Translations under genes and position numbers: made by a program
Shown here: positions 23,813 to 35,789 of the stretch, piece after piece
How positions within the stretch are numbered: position 1 is the stretch's first letter
How the letters are laid out: every line of letters starts with the position of its first letter
The notes under the pieces: generated by a model
Told to the model about the DNA's origin: nothing
Databases searched by the model: none
The model's input: the letters and a program-made list of their open reading frames with translations, nothing else
Assembly (NCBI GenBank): GCA_947069175.1
Contig: CAMTDV010000007.1
Coordinates: 54,145,583 to 54,209,582 of the forward strand
DNA from: Scalesia atractyloides
Lineage: Eukaryota > Streptophyta > Magnoliopsida > Asterales > Asteraceae
DNA length: 64,000 nucleotides
Reading direction: 5' to 3'

Positions 23813-24960
23813 TTGAAGCAAAGTTTGTTGAGTGTGTCTCAACTCTGCGACAATCATCTGGATGTTCTTTTTACAAAGAAGGGATGTTATGTGCTAAAGA
23901 CAGGTTTAATCATTCCAGATGATTGGATTCTTCTGAAAGCCGCACGAAAAGGAAATGCCTACGTAATCGATATGAACCAGGCTCCTTCTGACAAGCTCAC
24001 TTGCATCTTCTCTTCGACAACCGAACATGACGCCATGCTATGGCATTGCATACTGGGTCACATCAACATGAAAATTTTAAATCGTCTTGCAAAAGGTGGT
24101 TTAGTCAGAGATCTATCAGTTCGTGACTTCATGCTGATCAAAAAATGTGCATCATGTGTGCGTGGGAAACAACATCGACAGCCGCACAAAACCAAAACCG
24201 TACCTTCCACTTCTCAAGTCTTAGAACTGCTTCATATGGATCTCTTCGTTCCAACAGACATTCGCAGCATTGGAGGGAAGGCTTACTGTCTGGTTATTAT
24301 TGATGACTACTCTCGATTCACTTGGGTTTTCTTTCTCACACATAAAAGTGAAACCGCTGAGCTAGTCAAACAATTTATCACGCTTATGGAAAACCAGACA
24401 GATTCTACGGTGAAGGCTATTCGGTGTGATAATGGGACAGAGTTTAAGAATCTTACCTTAAACTCTTTCTGCTCATCCAAGGGGATTGATCGACAGTTCA
24501 GTGCAGCCAGAACCCCACAACAAAATTGGGTTGCAGAACGCAAAAATCACACACTTATTGAGGCTGCACGCACTATGCTAGTTGAATCCGAGCTACCTCT
24601 CATCTTCTAGGCAGAAGCAATTAACACTGCATGCTATATTCAGAATCTTGCCCTGATCAACAAACGCCACATGAAGACTCCATACGAAGTGATTGAAGGT
24701 CGCAAACCTTCGGTCAAGCATTTCCGCAAATTTGGATGTCCTTGTGTACTCCTGCTCATGGACGCTAAAGGAAAGTTTGAAGCACGTGGGGATCCTTGCA
24801 TTTTCGTTGGTTATTCTAAAAATATGACATATCGCGTTTATAACAAGATCAAGAAGATGGTAGTTGAAACCTACAATGTGGGTTGGCTGGAGGAAAATCC
24901 CAAGGACAACGCATTGGTCCTGACTGGTTGTATGACTACTCTACCTTATTTAATCATTTT
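23813..24960 (+). pseudogene. Copia integrase (GAG-pre-integrase plus rve core), interrupted
   Basis: The HHCC zinc domain is visible as MLWHCILGHINMKILN and KKCASCVRGKQ. The catalytic triad is in LLHMDLF, IRCDNGTEFK and QQNWVAERKN. Position QQNG has become QQNW. A stop at 24608-24610 interrupts the core end, and the frame reopens at 24671 with the conserved FRKFGCPCV and GYSKNMTYRVYN segments. Integrase would insert element cDNA into the genome; this copy is inactive. Confidence 0.92.
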
Positions 24961-25399
24961 GATGTGTCTTCTAATGTGCCTACAGGAAATAGTTCGAATT
25001 CTCTCCTTCCAACGGTGCCCATTACTTCTGAAGATGATGCTGACGCTGCCTCGCTAAATGAGACTCTAAAGCAGCTAAGTGTGGATCCTCCTGGATTCAA
25101 TGACACTGTCTCGCCATCCTCCACAGTTTCACATTCTCAACCCACCTATCTCTTCACCTGTTCAGCCGAATCCTCCTGAAGATGTGGTTTCTGCTCCAGA
25201 GCCACCTACGACAGATGAAGGCCTTCCTCCTGATGTTTTGGGCTCCTCTTTGTTTCTCGAGCCTACTCCCCTTGATTGTGCGGTGGATTCCTCACCACAT
25301 ACCTCTACTGGTGCCTCTGTTGAGGGGGAGACATCTGGAGTTGCTTCGGCTAGTATCACCAACTTACAACGGATGTTTTGGTTCCCGCTACACCAATCT

Positions 25400-26180
25400 G
25401 CAACGTTTACAGCATGATCACCCCGTTGAGAATATCATTGGTTCTGTAAACGCTGTTGTTCGCACACGCAGCCAATCTGGGGATATCAATACATGTCTCT
25501 ACTCTTCCTTTACTTCCCAAATTGAACCTAAAAGTATTGATGTTGCCTTGCAGGAACCAGGCTGGGTTGATGCCATGCACGAGGAACTCAATCAATTTGA
25601 AAAACTTGGCGTTTGGCAATTGGTGAAGCTGCCTCAGGGAAAGCGCGCTCTTGGAACTCGCTGGGTTTTCTGCAACAAGCATGATGACACTGAGTTATCT
25701 TTTGGAATAAAGCTGGTAGTTCAAGGGTTTCGACAGATTGAAGGTTTAGATTATGATGAGGTCTATGCACCTGTTGCGCGTTTGGAGGCTATACGTATTT
25801 TCTTGGCATACGCATCTTACATGGATTTTACTGTCTATCAAATAGATGTCAAGACTGCGTTTCTATACGGCAAGGTGAAAGAGGAAATATACGTGGCACA
25901 ACCACCGGGCTTTACTGATCCTGACAAGCCAGATTATGCCTACAAACTAGACAAGGCTTTGTACAGGTTGCATCAAGCGCCTCGCGCATGGTACGCTACT
26001 CTAACAGAGCATCTGCTTGCTCATGACTACACAGGGGAACCAATGACCAAACTCTGTTTATCAAACGCGTTGATAAGGACATTATCATCGTCCAAATCTA
26101 TATTGATGATATTATTTTTGGTTCCACCAATGATGGTTTGTGCCGTGATTCGAAGAGATCATGAAGAAGAAATTTGAGAT
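25400..26180 (+). pseudogene. Copia reverse transcriptase (RVT_2), frame-shifted
   Basis: The open frame of 25182-26177 encodes RVT_2 from EPGWVDAMHEELNQFEKL through VYQIDVKTAFLYGKVKEEIY (first catalytic Asp) to LYRLHQAPRAWYATL. A frame shift near 26030 moves the catalytic YIDD (26099-26110) to another frame. The remaining motif reads QIYIDDIIFGSTND. This is the RT-RNase H order of Ty1/copia. Confidence 0.92.
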
Positions 26181-27042
26181 GAGCTCATTGGGGGAGATGA
26201 CCATGTTTTAGGACTTCAAGTTCGTCAGAGCCCACAGGGTATACTCATTCATCAAGGAAAATACGTACACGACGTTCTTGCCAAATTCAAGCTTACAGAT
26301 TCCAAGCCAATGGCTTCCCCTATTGCAGAACGGCCTCTGCTAAATGAAGATGCTGAAGCAACGCCTGTTAATCCTACCATGTATCGCTCAATGATTGTAT
26401 CACTCATGTATCTCACTGCTAGTCGGCCATATATCATGTTTGTCGTCTGCTAGTGTGCTCATTATCAGGCTACTCCTAAACTTTCTCATTTACATGTTGT
26501 TAAACGAAGTTTTAGGTACCTCAAAGGGGCTCCATCACTGGGCCTCTGGTATCCTAAAAATTCTGAATTTGAACTGTTTACTTTCTCTGACAGTAATCTT
26601 GGAGGTACAGATAGGGACATGCGCTCAACTTCAGCTGGTTGCCAATTTCTGGGAGATCACTTAATTTTGTGGTAATGCAAGAAGCAACAGACGGTTTTGC
26701 TTTCCACTGAAGAGGCAGAATATGTTGCAGCTTCTGCATGCTGCTCCCAGGTTTTATGGATGCAACATCAGCTTGCGGATTACGGTTTGACTTATCTAAA
26801 CACAACAATTTATTGTGATAATGATGCCGCAATCCAAATAGTTAAAAAACCCTGTTTTCAGCTCCAAAACCAAGCACATCAACATTAAAGTTCATTTTTT
26901 CCGCGATTGCTATGAAAAGGGTCTCGTACAGCTTGAGCAAATCCAACTGATGCAAATGTGGCGGATTTGTTCACGAAACGCGTTAGCAACGCACGTTTTC
27001 AAGTGCTTGTGGATCTTCTCAAAATGATTCAGTTTTCTACAT
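26180..27042 (+). pseudogene. Copia RNase H remnant
   Basis: Across frames one reads MYRSMIVSLMYLTASRP, then STSAGCQFLGDHLI, STEEAEYVAAS and YCDNDAAIQI, the conserved RNase H segments of copia pol. It ends near 27042. Stops and frame shifts are present. Confidence 0.85.
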
Positions 27043-27124
27043 AGGCATCTACCATCTTCGTGTTTGTTTCCTGTTTTTCTTTTCTTTTCGTTGTTTCATA
27101 AATTTGTTCATCTCTCTATGCACA

Positions 27125-27139
27125 AATTTAGGGGGGAAA
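27125..27139 (+). other. Internal polypurine-tract-like sequence after pol
   Basis: AATTTAGGGGGGAAA sits about 85 bases after the end of pol. Copia elements without an extra 3' ORF usually have such a tract immediately before the 3' LTR. Here the LTR is another 4.4 kb away. Low-complexity A-rich sequence follows at 27145-27195. Confidence 0.55.
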
Positions 27140-27195
27140 TCTTAAAAAAATAAAGTAAAATAAAAAAATAAAAATAAAAAAAATAAAAAAGGGGT

Positions 27196-28144
27196 TTTGC
27201 AAGGATACGGGAAATGAAATGAATATTCGTGATAAAATGTTTGACTAACACATGTAAGGTATTGAAGCGGAAAAGATTTGGATCGAAAGTGATGTGTCGT
27301 TAGGTCTAAAACTCAACCGGATGGGGAAAGTCAAATGATATAAACATAACGAACTTTGTACTCAGTGGGTCACTTACTGTAGGCGTATGATTTTATGGTG
27401 TTAAATCTTGCGTTGATAGATAGCCAACGTCTGAGGTTTCGGGTCTTTATGTTGTTGAGTCATCCGAGGATATCTTGACTTGCCCTTCTGTTGCATCCAG
27501 ATTATATGCAGACCTAGGCACAGTCAGGATATCTTTATAAAAGAGCCAACATGGAAAGGCCAAAACCTAAGAGAACAAGGTTTCTTTCTAAGTTCTTACG
27601 TACCTCATAAGGTATTTGCCTAACCCTCATCAGTCACTATTGGTCTCTCTGCTGTACGGAAGTATTGACCTGTTCACCAATAGCCTGATGTTGTACAATA
27701 AAGGATGACCACGGTATACTCACCTGCTACGATGAACTTTGTCCTTACCTTGATCGCGGGGGTATGTCATGGTATGGGACACACGAGTATCTTAGTATAA
27801 TATTACCTTAAGCGTATCATGATGCCTGAACTACAAGGGTTGAGTTTTAGATTTAATTAGACAAGTATATTGACAATCAATTAGACCAACTGAACCTGCT
27901 CATACTGAAGAAGGTTCCTTAGTTAGCGTTTGAAATGATTTATCCCTTAGCAAGGCTGTGTTAACTGTTTATGTCTGTTTCAATAAGTTCTCATTGTGAA
28001 ATGTTAAAAGATGGTTGGATGCTTGGTTAGTTTACTTGATGAATTTTGTTGGGATGTTTTTCTGTCAAGAGATATTGGACTTGCCCAGTGTGCTTTGGGA
28101 TTTGGGCCAGCCTAATGAAATTGGTTTAAAAACTGAAGATTATG
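27196..28144. other. Non-coding part of the copia 3' region
   Basis: No recognisable coding sequence or repeat was found between the internal polypurine-like tract and the second TTCCGGAT-rich leader. Confidence 0.5.
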
Positions 28145-28660
28145 TTACTGTTCCGAATTGGGTTGGCCAAAGGTTACTGTTCGGATTGGGCTTTTCCGGA
28201 AAGCCCATTTGGATCTTTCCGGACAGGCCCACTGTGTTACTGTTCCGAATTGGCCCTGTCTCAAGCCCAATCGGATTCAAAATTCCGGGCCCCAAGCCCA
28301 TTACGGAAATATATATTGGTATCTGATTTCATTCGGTTTATCCGAAATCCGAATTACAATATCTTCTCTGATTCTCTCTCGAATTAAGCATTTCGGACAG
28401 CTCATTCGGATTAGGTACATGTGTATTCCGGATGAAATCAATGAATATTTAATGCATTTCGGGATTCCATTCCGACTGATCTTCAAATACTAAGTATCTC
28501 GGATTACATTCGGATTGTATTCTTCCGAAATGATGAACTCGGATATCATTTTGGATTGGGTCTTCATCCGGGATGCTATCTATCCGAGATACATAATCCG
28601 GATTGTATCTTTGACCATGCTATGATCCTTCAATCCGGATTGATGAAAGTGTATTCTGAT
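28145..28660 (+). repeat. Second TTCCGGAT-rich leader, upstream of the 3' ORF
   Basis: About fifteen or more motifs such as TTCCGAATTGG, TTTCCGGA, ATCCGGATTG and TCTCGGATTA are scattered here, in the same style as in the gag leader 9 kb upstream. The segment runs up to about 200 bases before the 3' ORF start. Confidence 0.7.
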
Positions 28661-28853
28661 TCACTTTTGAACTGTCTATAATCCAGATGTGAAGTTTGGA
28701 CCTTTTCAACTGTTGAACCCTTTAACTAATTTGAACTAGTATTAATTTGAACCTTGACTTCTTTTGACCTGTCCAGTTAGTTTTGACTGCCATATAGCTA
28801 AACTCAGTTAAATTCCGTTAGTTGATTTTTAACTTTGTTGATTTTTTACAGAT

Positions 28854-31563
28854 ATGGTGGAAGAAGCTTTTGACGCAGTGATGCTGGTTGAGGAAACAGT
28901 TTCACAACCAGGCTGGGTATCTCTCAGACCCACCAGCTGAGTATTTTCAGGAATTCAGACGATGATTGTGGGGCTTCAACACTTGCAGAATTGCATACGC
29001 TCTCCGTGCGAACCCCGTGATATACAGAGATTTAGTGCACTCGTTTTGGAATAGAGCGCGGATACAGCCGAGGGGTGATGATGGTAGACCTTTTATACGT
29101 TCGCAAATTCAAGGGAAGGAGATTGTTGGTAAATGAGGCTTGTGTGAGGGAGGTGCTACAGCTGACAGATACCTTCGGTGATCCAACAACGTACGTCAAA
29201 GAAAAGGTGCTGCCGGTACTCATGGAGATGGGATATGAGGTTTCTTATCCGCCACTGCTGAAGAAGATGTTTCCGGCATACTGGAGGTTACTCATACACA
29301 TGTTCATGCAGTGTGTGTCGGAAAACAAAGGCCGACTGGATCAGCCAAATCAGGCACAGACATCTGTGATAGTTTCATTAGTCATGGACTGGAGTATAAC
29401 ATTGCTGGTTACATCTTCGATAACATGAAGAAAATCTTAGAGCAGACCAAGAAACGGATGTTTCTATTATACCCACGTTTTATCCAGCTGATACTTGATA
29501 GCCCGTTATCCAGATTTAGCGAAGGATGCTACAGACGCTGATCTACTGAATATGAAGCCAATGGGGCCTACTATTTTTGCAACTATGAAGAAGAACCGCT
29601 CTACCTCGAAGACGGTATTTGTAGGTAGGTTTCCTCTGAAGAAGTTTGGAAAGTTTTCTGAAGTTGTTGGTTTGCATGCTCCACCACCTCCTCCTCCTCC
29701 TCCAGTAAACGCGATTGTGGCTGAAGAACACATATACCAGCAAAGGAAAAGGAGATAGAAGTAGAGGATTTAGTCACAGATGATGAGGATGATGTTGGCC
29801 AATCCTTTCTGGATGATCTTAAGTGCGTTCAATGCTACTTTAACTCTGTTCTACCAGAGCTGTCTTCTGAGAACCTAGCTCCTTGATCGCTCAGTTGAAG
29901 GATATTCAAGAGAAACAGGGTGATCCCCCACTTGACATTCTGTCTATTGTTGCACAAACCGTTCAGACTGAAGAAGATGACGAAGACGAAGAAAATGAAG
30001 TACCGTTGATTAAGAGGCGAAGAACTGGGCCGAGCATTTCATCTAGTACATCTGAAGTTCCTGTTGTTGTTATTGTTGCTGCTTCTAATGTGATTACATC
30101 TACTGCTGCTAAGATCACTGTTGCTGAGGCTTCTGTTGCTGAATTTGTTGCTCGTACATCGATGATTGACACGCCTATTATTTCTAAACAGCAAACCGCT
30201 CCTATCATTACACAGTCCACGGTTGTATCAATTCCTGCTGACACAACATTGCAAATGATGGAATTTGGAGGTAATTCGTCTGGTGTCGTGGTTCGGAAGC
30301 GGGTGGTAGTGGAGTTGGTTATTCTGATGCTGTTGCTGACGATTATATGTGTAGATCTGAGAAGAGGGCATTCGAGTTTGGGGGATTGGACAGTGATGAT
30401 GATGATACAGAGGTGGATGTAGTTAATTTGAAGAAACGGGTAGTAGTGCTGGAACAGGAGGTTATGTTAAAGGATGCTCAGATTGCCTCTCTACAGAATC
30501 GCTTGGATGTTCGAGATCAAACTATCGATCAGCTGCAGGGGGATGTAATGATGCTTATGACTATTGTGTTTGATTTAAGGGGCAAACTTGAGAATAGGTT
30601 TGGCAGTGAGTTTAGCGATCCTACTGATGATCCGATGAATGTTGAAACTAGACATCATGCAGTACAGCAGCGTATGCAGAAGAAACTGAAGAACAGAGGT
30701 TGGCAGCTGAGAAGTTAGCAGCCGAACGTCAAGCCGGTCTCGATGATTACTTAAGCGATCCATGCAAAAAGTTCACTGCCAGTCAGAAACGTACTGCAGA
30801 TCAGAGGAAGAAGAAGCAAATGGTATTGATGAGGAATCTTAACGTGAATCCTCTGGACGAAAATTTTCAGCTGAAAGATCCAACCAATCAATCTGAAAGA
30901 TACGTGATGGAGTTGGGATCCAGTTATTATAGTAAGGTGGGCAACAAGTCGAAGGTGTGAGTTGGATGTATGATCATGTTAAAAACATGTGGATCATTGT
31001 GCGCCATGATGGAACAAGGGAATATTATTCGAAAGAATCACAGTTTGAGATATGGACTAAAGTTGCACTGACTGATCATTTAAGAGCTCCATACACTGAC
31101 GACGACACTACAGAGCGTGGACCAGGTTGGAAATTCTTTAAGAAGCTTGAACGTGAGCGGATTTAAGAGTATGGAGACTGCTGAACCGTACTTGAGAGCA
31201 GCTAAGGGTGTTCGCGATGCGCATACGGGCAAAATGTTCAAATCTGTGATGTGGCCGCCTACAGACAAAGAGTTAGTTATTCCCGTTGCTCCTACCTTTC
31301 CAAAGAGAATTCTGAAGAACTTCAACTTTTGGTTGTACGATCCGAAAGTCAGAAGTGTTGCTATTGTAACAAAAGAGAAGGCGTTTAGGGTAAACGATGT
31401 GGTGGATCTGGTTAGCTTTCATGATGAAGATTTACAAGTTCTGGCTTCTCATCAAATACGTACTGCAGAGCTATATGAGGTGTGTGCTAAAGATTGGACG
31501 GTTGCAGTTGCTTGTATTATGGCTAGACGTTTGGGTGTGGATGCGGCACCGAAGGACAAATGA
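28854..31563 (+). pseudogene. Additional 3' ORF of the copia element (env-position protein), broken
   Basis: Beginning at ATG 28854, several frames add up to one former protein. Order: a conserved globular segment (NPVIYRDLVHSFWNRA, VREVLQLTDTFGDP, YWRLLIHMFMQCVSENKG, IFDNMKKILEQ, FLLYPRFIQLIL), a proline run, an acidic patch (EEDDEDEENEVP), a coiled coil at 30429-30590 (LKKRVVVLEQEVMLKDAQI), and a C-terminal basic domain open to 31563. I recognise the first segment as a protein repeated with large Asteraceae copia elements. Sireviruses carry an env-like ORF with a coiled coil in this position. No signal peptide or membrane segment is evident, so an envelope role is unproven. An acceptor-like TTTTTTACAG lies right before the ATG. 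Confidence 0.65.
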
Positions 31564-31565
31564 AG

Positions 31566-31579
31566 AAACCTAGGGGGAA
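31566..31579 (+). other. Polypurine tract of the copia element
   Basis: AAACCTAGGGGGAA directly abuts the 3' LTR, the place where plus-strand DNA synthesis is primed. Confidence 0.85.
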
Positions 31580-31878
31580 TGTTGGGCTTGGAGCTTTAAA
31601 GTTTATTCATTTATAGTGTATTTGGGCTTTTGAGATTAGTTTGGGCTTCCTAGTGCCTAGTGGGCCTAGGGTTGTACTTTTGGGCTTTGTGATGTTTATA
31701 AATAGAGAGGTAAGGTCATTTAGTAGGAGTTAGAGAGTTGATAGCAAAAACTTATATCTAACATCTTTTGGTGTATGCAAGTTATATTATTGAAGTTATT
31801 CAAGTTGTTCTTCTTCCTGATCATAATTTCCGCTATTGATTAGGCTAGTGATACATGTTTGATCCGCACGGACTTACA
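31580..31878 (+). repeat. 3' LTR of the copia element
   Basis: It matches 18647-18945 with about a dozen substitutions and four single-base indels by eye. The TATA box is at 31697-31705. It is followed by the CTTTC target duplication. Confidence 0.95.
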
Positions 31879-31883
31879 CTTTC

Positions 31884-32220
31884 TTTAGTATTTAGTTTAG
31901 ATTTTTTTTTCTTTTTCATTACCAATGGGGAATCTTTCTACTTTGCAAATAAGGTGGAGGAAGTTACCTCGTTTTTATGGATGTTCTCGGATGCTAATTT
32001 AACGTCATGTCATTGTCAGTTTTCTCTCCATTTTCCCAAATTAGAGGGAATTGTCTCCGTTTTAATAATTCAAATTTAATTTTAAATTAAAAATGAATAA
32101 TATAAAATGTGTGTGACCGTTGTGTGTATATGTTGTGTGTACATATATAAATAGATAAGTAGAATTATGTGTGTATTGGTTTGAGTCACCAATCATCGGT
32201 GATAATTCACTGGTTTCTAG
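31884..32220. other. AT-rich intergenic stretch, nothing recognised
   Basis: No gene or repeat family could be supported. Confidence 0.4.
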
Positions 32221-32221
32221 C

Positions 32222-32621
32222 ATGGTTGTAAAAGTGCTAGTCGTTCTTTAATCGGTCAACCGGAGAGTTGAGAGTACTCGTTGAGAGTACTCGGCATAGG
32301 CGGAGAGTACTCAGACATGTTAAATTATAAATAAATTAGTTTTCGGAAATTAAATATATGTAAAATAACATAAATTTACTAATATTTATAACAAAATACG
32401 TGAAAATAATATCCATTCTTTAAATATGGTAGGCATAGAAATTATGTTTTATTTTTTTAAAGTCAAAAGAGTTGACCTACTTAATCTGATTTTGGCCGAG
32501 GGTGACCGCATTTGATCGATTCCGAGCAATCAGGCGGAGTTGAAGAAAGTCGCCTCGGCAGCCTACCTTGTAGCGATTACTCGGGGAGTACTCGACCTTG
32601 GAGACCTTGTTTTACAACCAT
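32222..32621. mobile_element. Candidate non-autonomous hAT-like element
   Basis: Terminal inverted repeats ATGGTTGTAAAA (32222-32233) and TTTTACAACCAT (32610-32621) enclose 400 bp containing GAGAGTACTCG repeats near the left end and GGGAGTACTCG near the right. A convincing target duplication was not found. Confidence 0.55.
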
Positions 32622-32949
32622 AGTTACTTGTGATTCCTTTACCCTGCGACCGGGGGCGGTGTTTCCAGTTGGGGCAACACTTTCCCTGGCTCCCACTCCG
32701 AACACTCTTATTAGTGGCATAACTCATGTAATTCTCCTTCCAAAGTAAGGTGTTGTTCGTTTTTTCAGAAGTAAAACGTCTGCAGTCTGTGGACCACATC
32801 TGTAAACATTTATAGCTGATGAGGTGAACCAAACTTCTGCAGTCTGCAAGAAGAAGATTGTTTATTTTTTAACTTCTGCAAGCTGCTGAAATAAAACTAC
32901 ATAATAGGTATGAATAACAATAAAAAATACTAATAACAAAGACAAAATT

Positions 32950-33075
32950 CAGCAAACTACCAACAAATTTATGAAATTTAACACCAAAATCAGCAAACTA
33001 CCAACAAATTTATGAAATTTAACACCAAAAATCAAAACTACCAACAAATTTATGAAATTTAATACCAAAAAACTC
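32950..33075. repeat. Short tandem repeat, about 41-bp unit, three copies
   Basis: Units carrying CTACCAACAAATTTATGAAA followed by TTTAACACC repeat at 32950, 32991 and about 33031, with a degraded fourth copy to about 33125. Confidence 0.8.
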
Positions 33076-33430
33076 AAAATAACACAAAATTTAGCAACAA
33101 CCCAGCAAATCTCTGAAATTTAACACCCAAAAAACTGAAAATTAACATAACACATACCTTAGGGAAAAGAGGAAAGGAGAGGAGTGAGTTGTAACAGTTG
33201 TTGCTGCTTGTTGTTGAGGGAGGAAGGGGTGGTCGACGGGTTCTGTTAAGGGAGGATGGGTGGTCGACGGCGCCGGTTGATGAGATGAGTGGAAGTGACG
33301 GTGGCTATGGATAGTGGGGGAGGTCACGGTGGCTGTGGAGAGTGGCGGAGTGGGCGGCGATGTGGAGGCGGCGGCAGTGTGGAGTGGCGGCGGCTGGGAG
33401 GATAAAGGGGTGGAGGAGAAGGTGATAGGG

Positions 33431-35733
33431 TGTGACAACTGTCACTTTTGGATAATCCTGTACATTTAAACAGTGAATTATATGATATAATTATGTGTTT
33501 TGAACAACTAAACTGCGTGAGTTTCATGGCATAAATCTAAAAAGCTCACTGAATACATTACATGACGCATAGTATTTGTTTAGTGGTTACCATTCAAAAA
33601 CAGTTTAAAACAATGCGTCGGAAAAAACTAGTTGACTAGTTGTGGCAGCACAGTGTCAGTACGCAATTAAACAGCATATTTAGGACTTAGATGGGAGTCC
33701 AACGTAAACTGTATATTAAACCCATGTCGGAAAGCAAGGATTAATGCTAACACTTTCCGGAAACTATACATGCACTGAAAACTATTCGAAATATACACTA
33801 AACAGCAATTCAGCAAAATTCAGCATGCACAAGCTTATGTAAAATGCAGAAATAGTGTTAAACATCATACACTACCTAAAAGATATTGGAAGTATTATTT
33901 GGCATCAAAACATATCAAATCATACAAGTCTTGAAAGTTAACGTTTTAACGAACCGACAACGAAACGAACACCCGAACACAATCTGACACATTATATGAA
34001 CTAGTTAGCAATATTTTTACATCATACAACTAGTTAAAATCATTAAACACATTGTTTTGATTGAAAATCCCTACAAGTTGCTTAAACCTCCGTTTAAGGA
34101 CCCGTTAACGAATCTAGCACCCGTTAAACAACCGAACACGAACTAGACATAAAATATAAACTAGTTAACATTATTTAACAATATTAAACTAGTTTATGGC
34201 ATTTTAAACCTCAAAATACATCAAAAACCCCTAATACACTAACCCCCCCCCCCCCTAACTAACCCCTAAATTCCTAATTAAATATTTAACTAAGAAAACA
34301 AACCAAGTTAACTAGCATCATCATCATCTTGGATGGCCACATGTGGGGGCCCACAAGCCATCCACATTCTTGTCCCCTTGTTCCAACATGTTGGAAGATA
34401 TTTGTTATTACATGGAGGTTCTTGTGTTGGAAGGTTGAGTATTAAGGAACATGATCACCACCTAAACATTATCATAACACACTCCATCATCTTCTTCTTT
34501 CTCCTACAACCTCACGGCCATAACCACCTACATTTAACCTCCATCTTCAAGTCATTTACAAGCTAATCCAAGGTGATTCTAAGGTGTCTCAAGGCTATCT
34601 AAGAAGGTGCTAAGCATTGGAAGTTCAAGGATCTCTCTAGGAAGCTTTTATCCACCAACTTTGCATCATCTTCTTCAACTAGTTCATCTTGCCTCTTCCC
34701 TAACCATAAGAGCTAGTAGTGAGCCTCCTAATCTTTCATTTGATGTCTTATTACTAGTACATTGTTAATATATAAGTTACATCATATAAAAGTATAACCT
34801 CTAAAAGATGAACACATGAACAAGTGACATGGTCTAAAGAATATGAACATATAATGAAGATGTAGTGAAGTTGTAAATGTTTATTTTGTGCTATGGATGA
34901 CATCCATCATATGTATACTTGCTAGAAGTATAAATCTAACAAGTATACACATGGATCTTAGAAGATCCATGATCAAAGAATTAATGAACTTGTTATATGT
35001 AATAAATGGACTCTTTAAAGTGAATAAGACGATGTATCATGTTCTTAAAATGATTGGATGATCAAGTGGTTAAAATGACAAATGTATTGATAAACATGTT
35101 TTAATATAATGGATGAACTTGTAAATGTGATTAAAGTGACTTGTGATGTTTTCTAAAAATATATATAAACAAGTTGTTAAAAATGATTTTTAACAAAGTT
35201 TGTAAATGTTACCAACTAAACTCATTTTTAAAGATGGATGAACATCTTAAACATGAAGTTAAAAGACTACGTTTTTTGGGTAAACTTTCAAGTTCATCAT
35301 GACCTAAAAATGCATATATATGTATATAGAATACTTGTTGAGATTATTGGGAATAAATTAATGAGTTTTGAAGCTTAAACACATGTTTTAAAACATGGGA
35401 AACCTCTTAAATCTAGGGGAAACTATGACAAAATTTTTATAAAATTTAAACACTTAGAAAAATATATGTTTACCAAGTTCTTACAAGTAAACATGTTTAA
35501 AAGCCATAAACATAAAATCCCCATGTTTTTGTATAAAATATAAGTCCAAGGAATCAAGGTTTTTATAAAAATGAAAATGGATATAAATATATATTTTTGG
35601 AAAAATATATATTTAGTGATCATAAGAATCACAAGTATGTGTTTATTGTTTGTATTAAAAGTATATATAAAGTAGGAACTTGAAAATGATACACACCAAC
35701 AAATACATAATAAGTGGCAAACAAAGAATACAA

Positions 35734-35789
<56 letters not shown>

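Larger units (their letters stand above)
18647..31878 (+). mobile_element. Complete but decayed Ty1/copia element, Sirevirus-like, 13.2 kb
   Basis: The element has two 299-bp LTRs that start TGTTGGGCTTGG and end ACTTACA, flanked by an exact 5-bp duplication CTTTC (18642-18646 and 31879-31883). A primer binding site complementary to initiator tRNA-Met follows LTR1, and a polypurine tract precedes LTR2. Internal order is leader, gag, a coiled-coil and acidic region, a second zinc knuckle, protease, integrase, reverse transcriptase, RNase H, then a long 3' region with an additional ORF. The integrase-before-RT order defines Ty1/copia. Size, an additional ORF after pol and RT motifs (LHQAPRAWY, YIDDIIFG) suggest the Sirevirus/Maximus lineage, although Sirevirus LTRs are usually longer. 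Many stops and frame shifts make it non-autonomous. LTRs differ by about a dozen substitutions by eye. Confidence 0.95.

Noticed and set aside
29506..30244. Minus-strand frames over the copia 3' ORF
   Set aside because: Shadows of the acidic and proline-rich plus-strand coding sequence.
33142..33438. Minus-strand 98-residue Pro/Ser/Thr-rich open frame
   Set aside because: Low-complexity composition, no start or splice context, no domain, and it runs into the TAGGG/TGTGACA border of the solo LTR.
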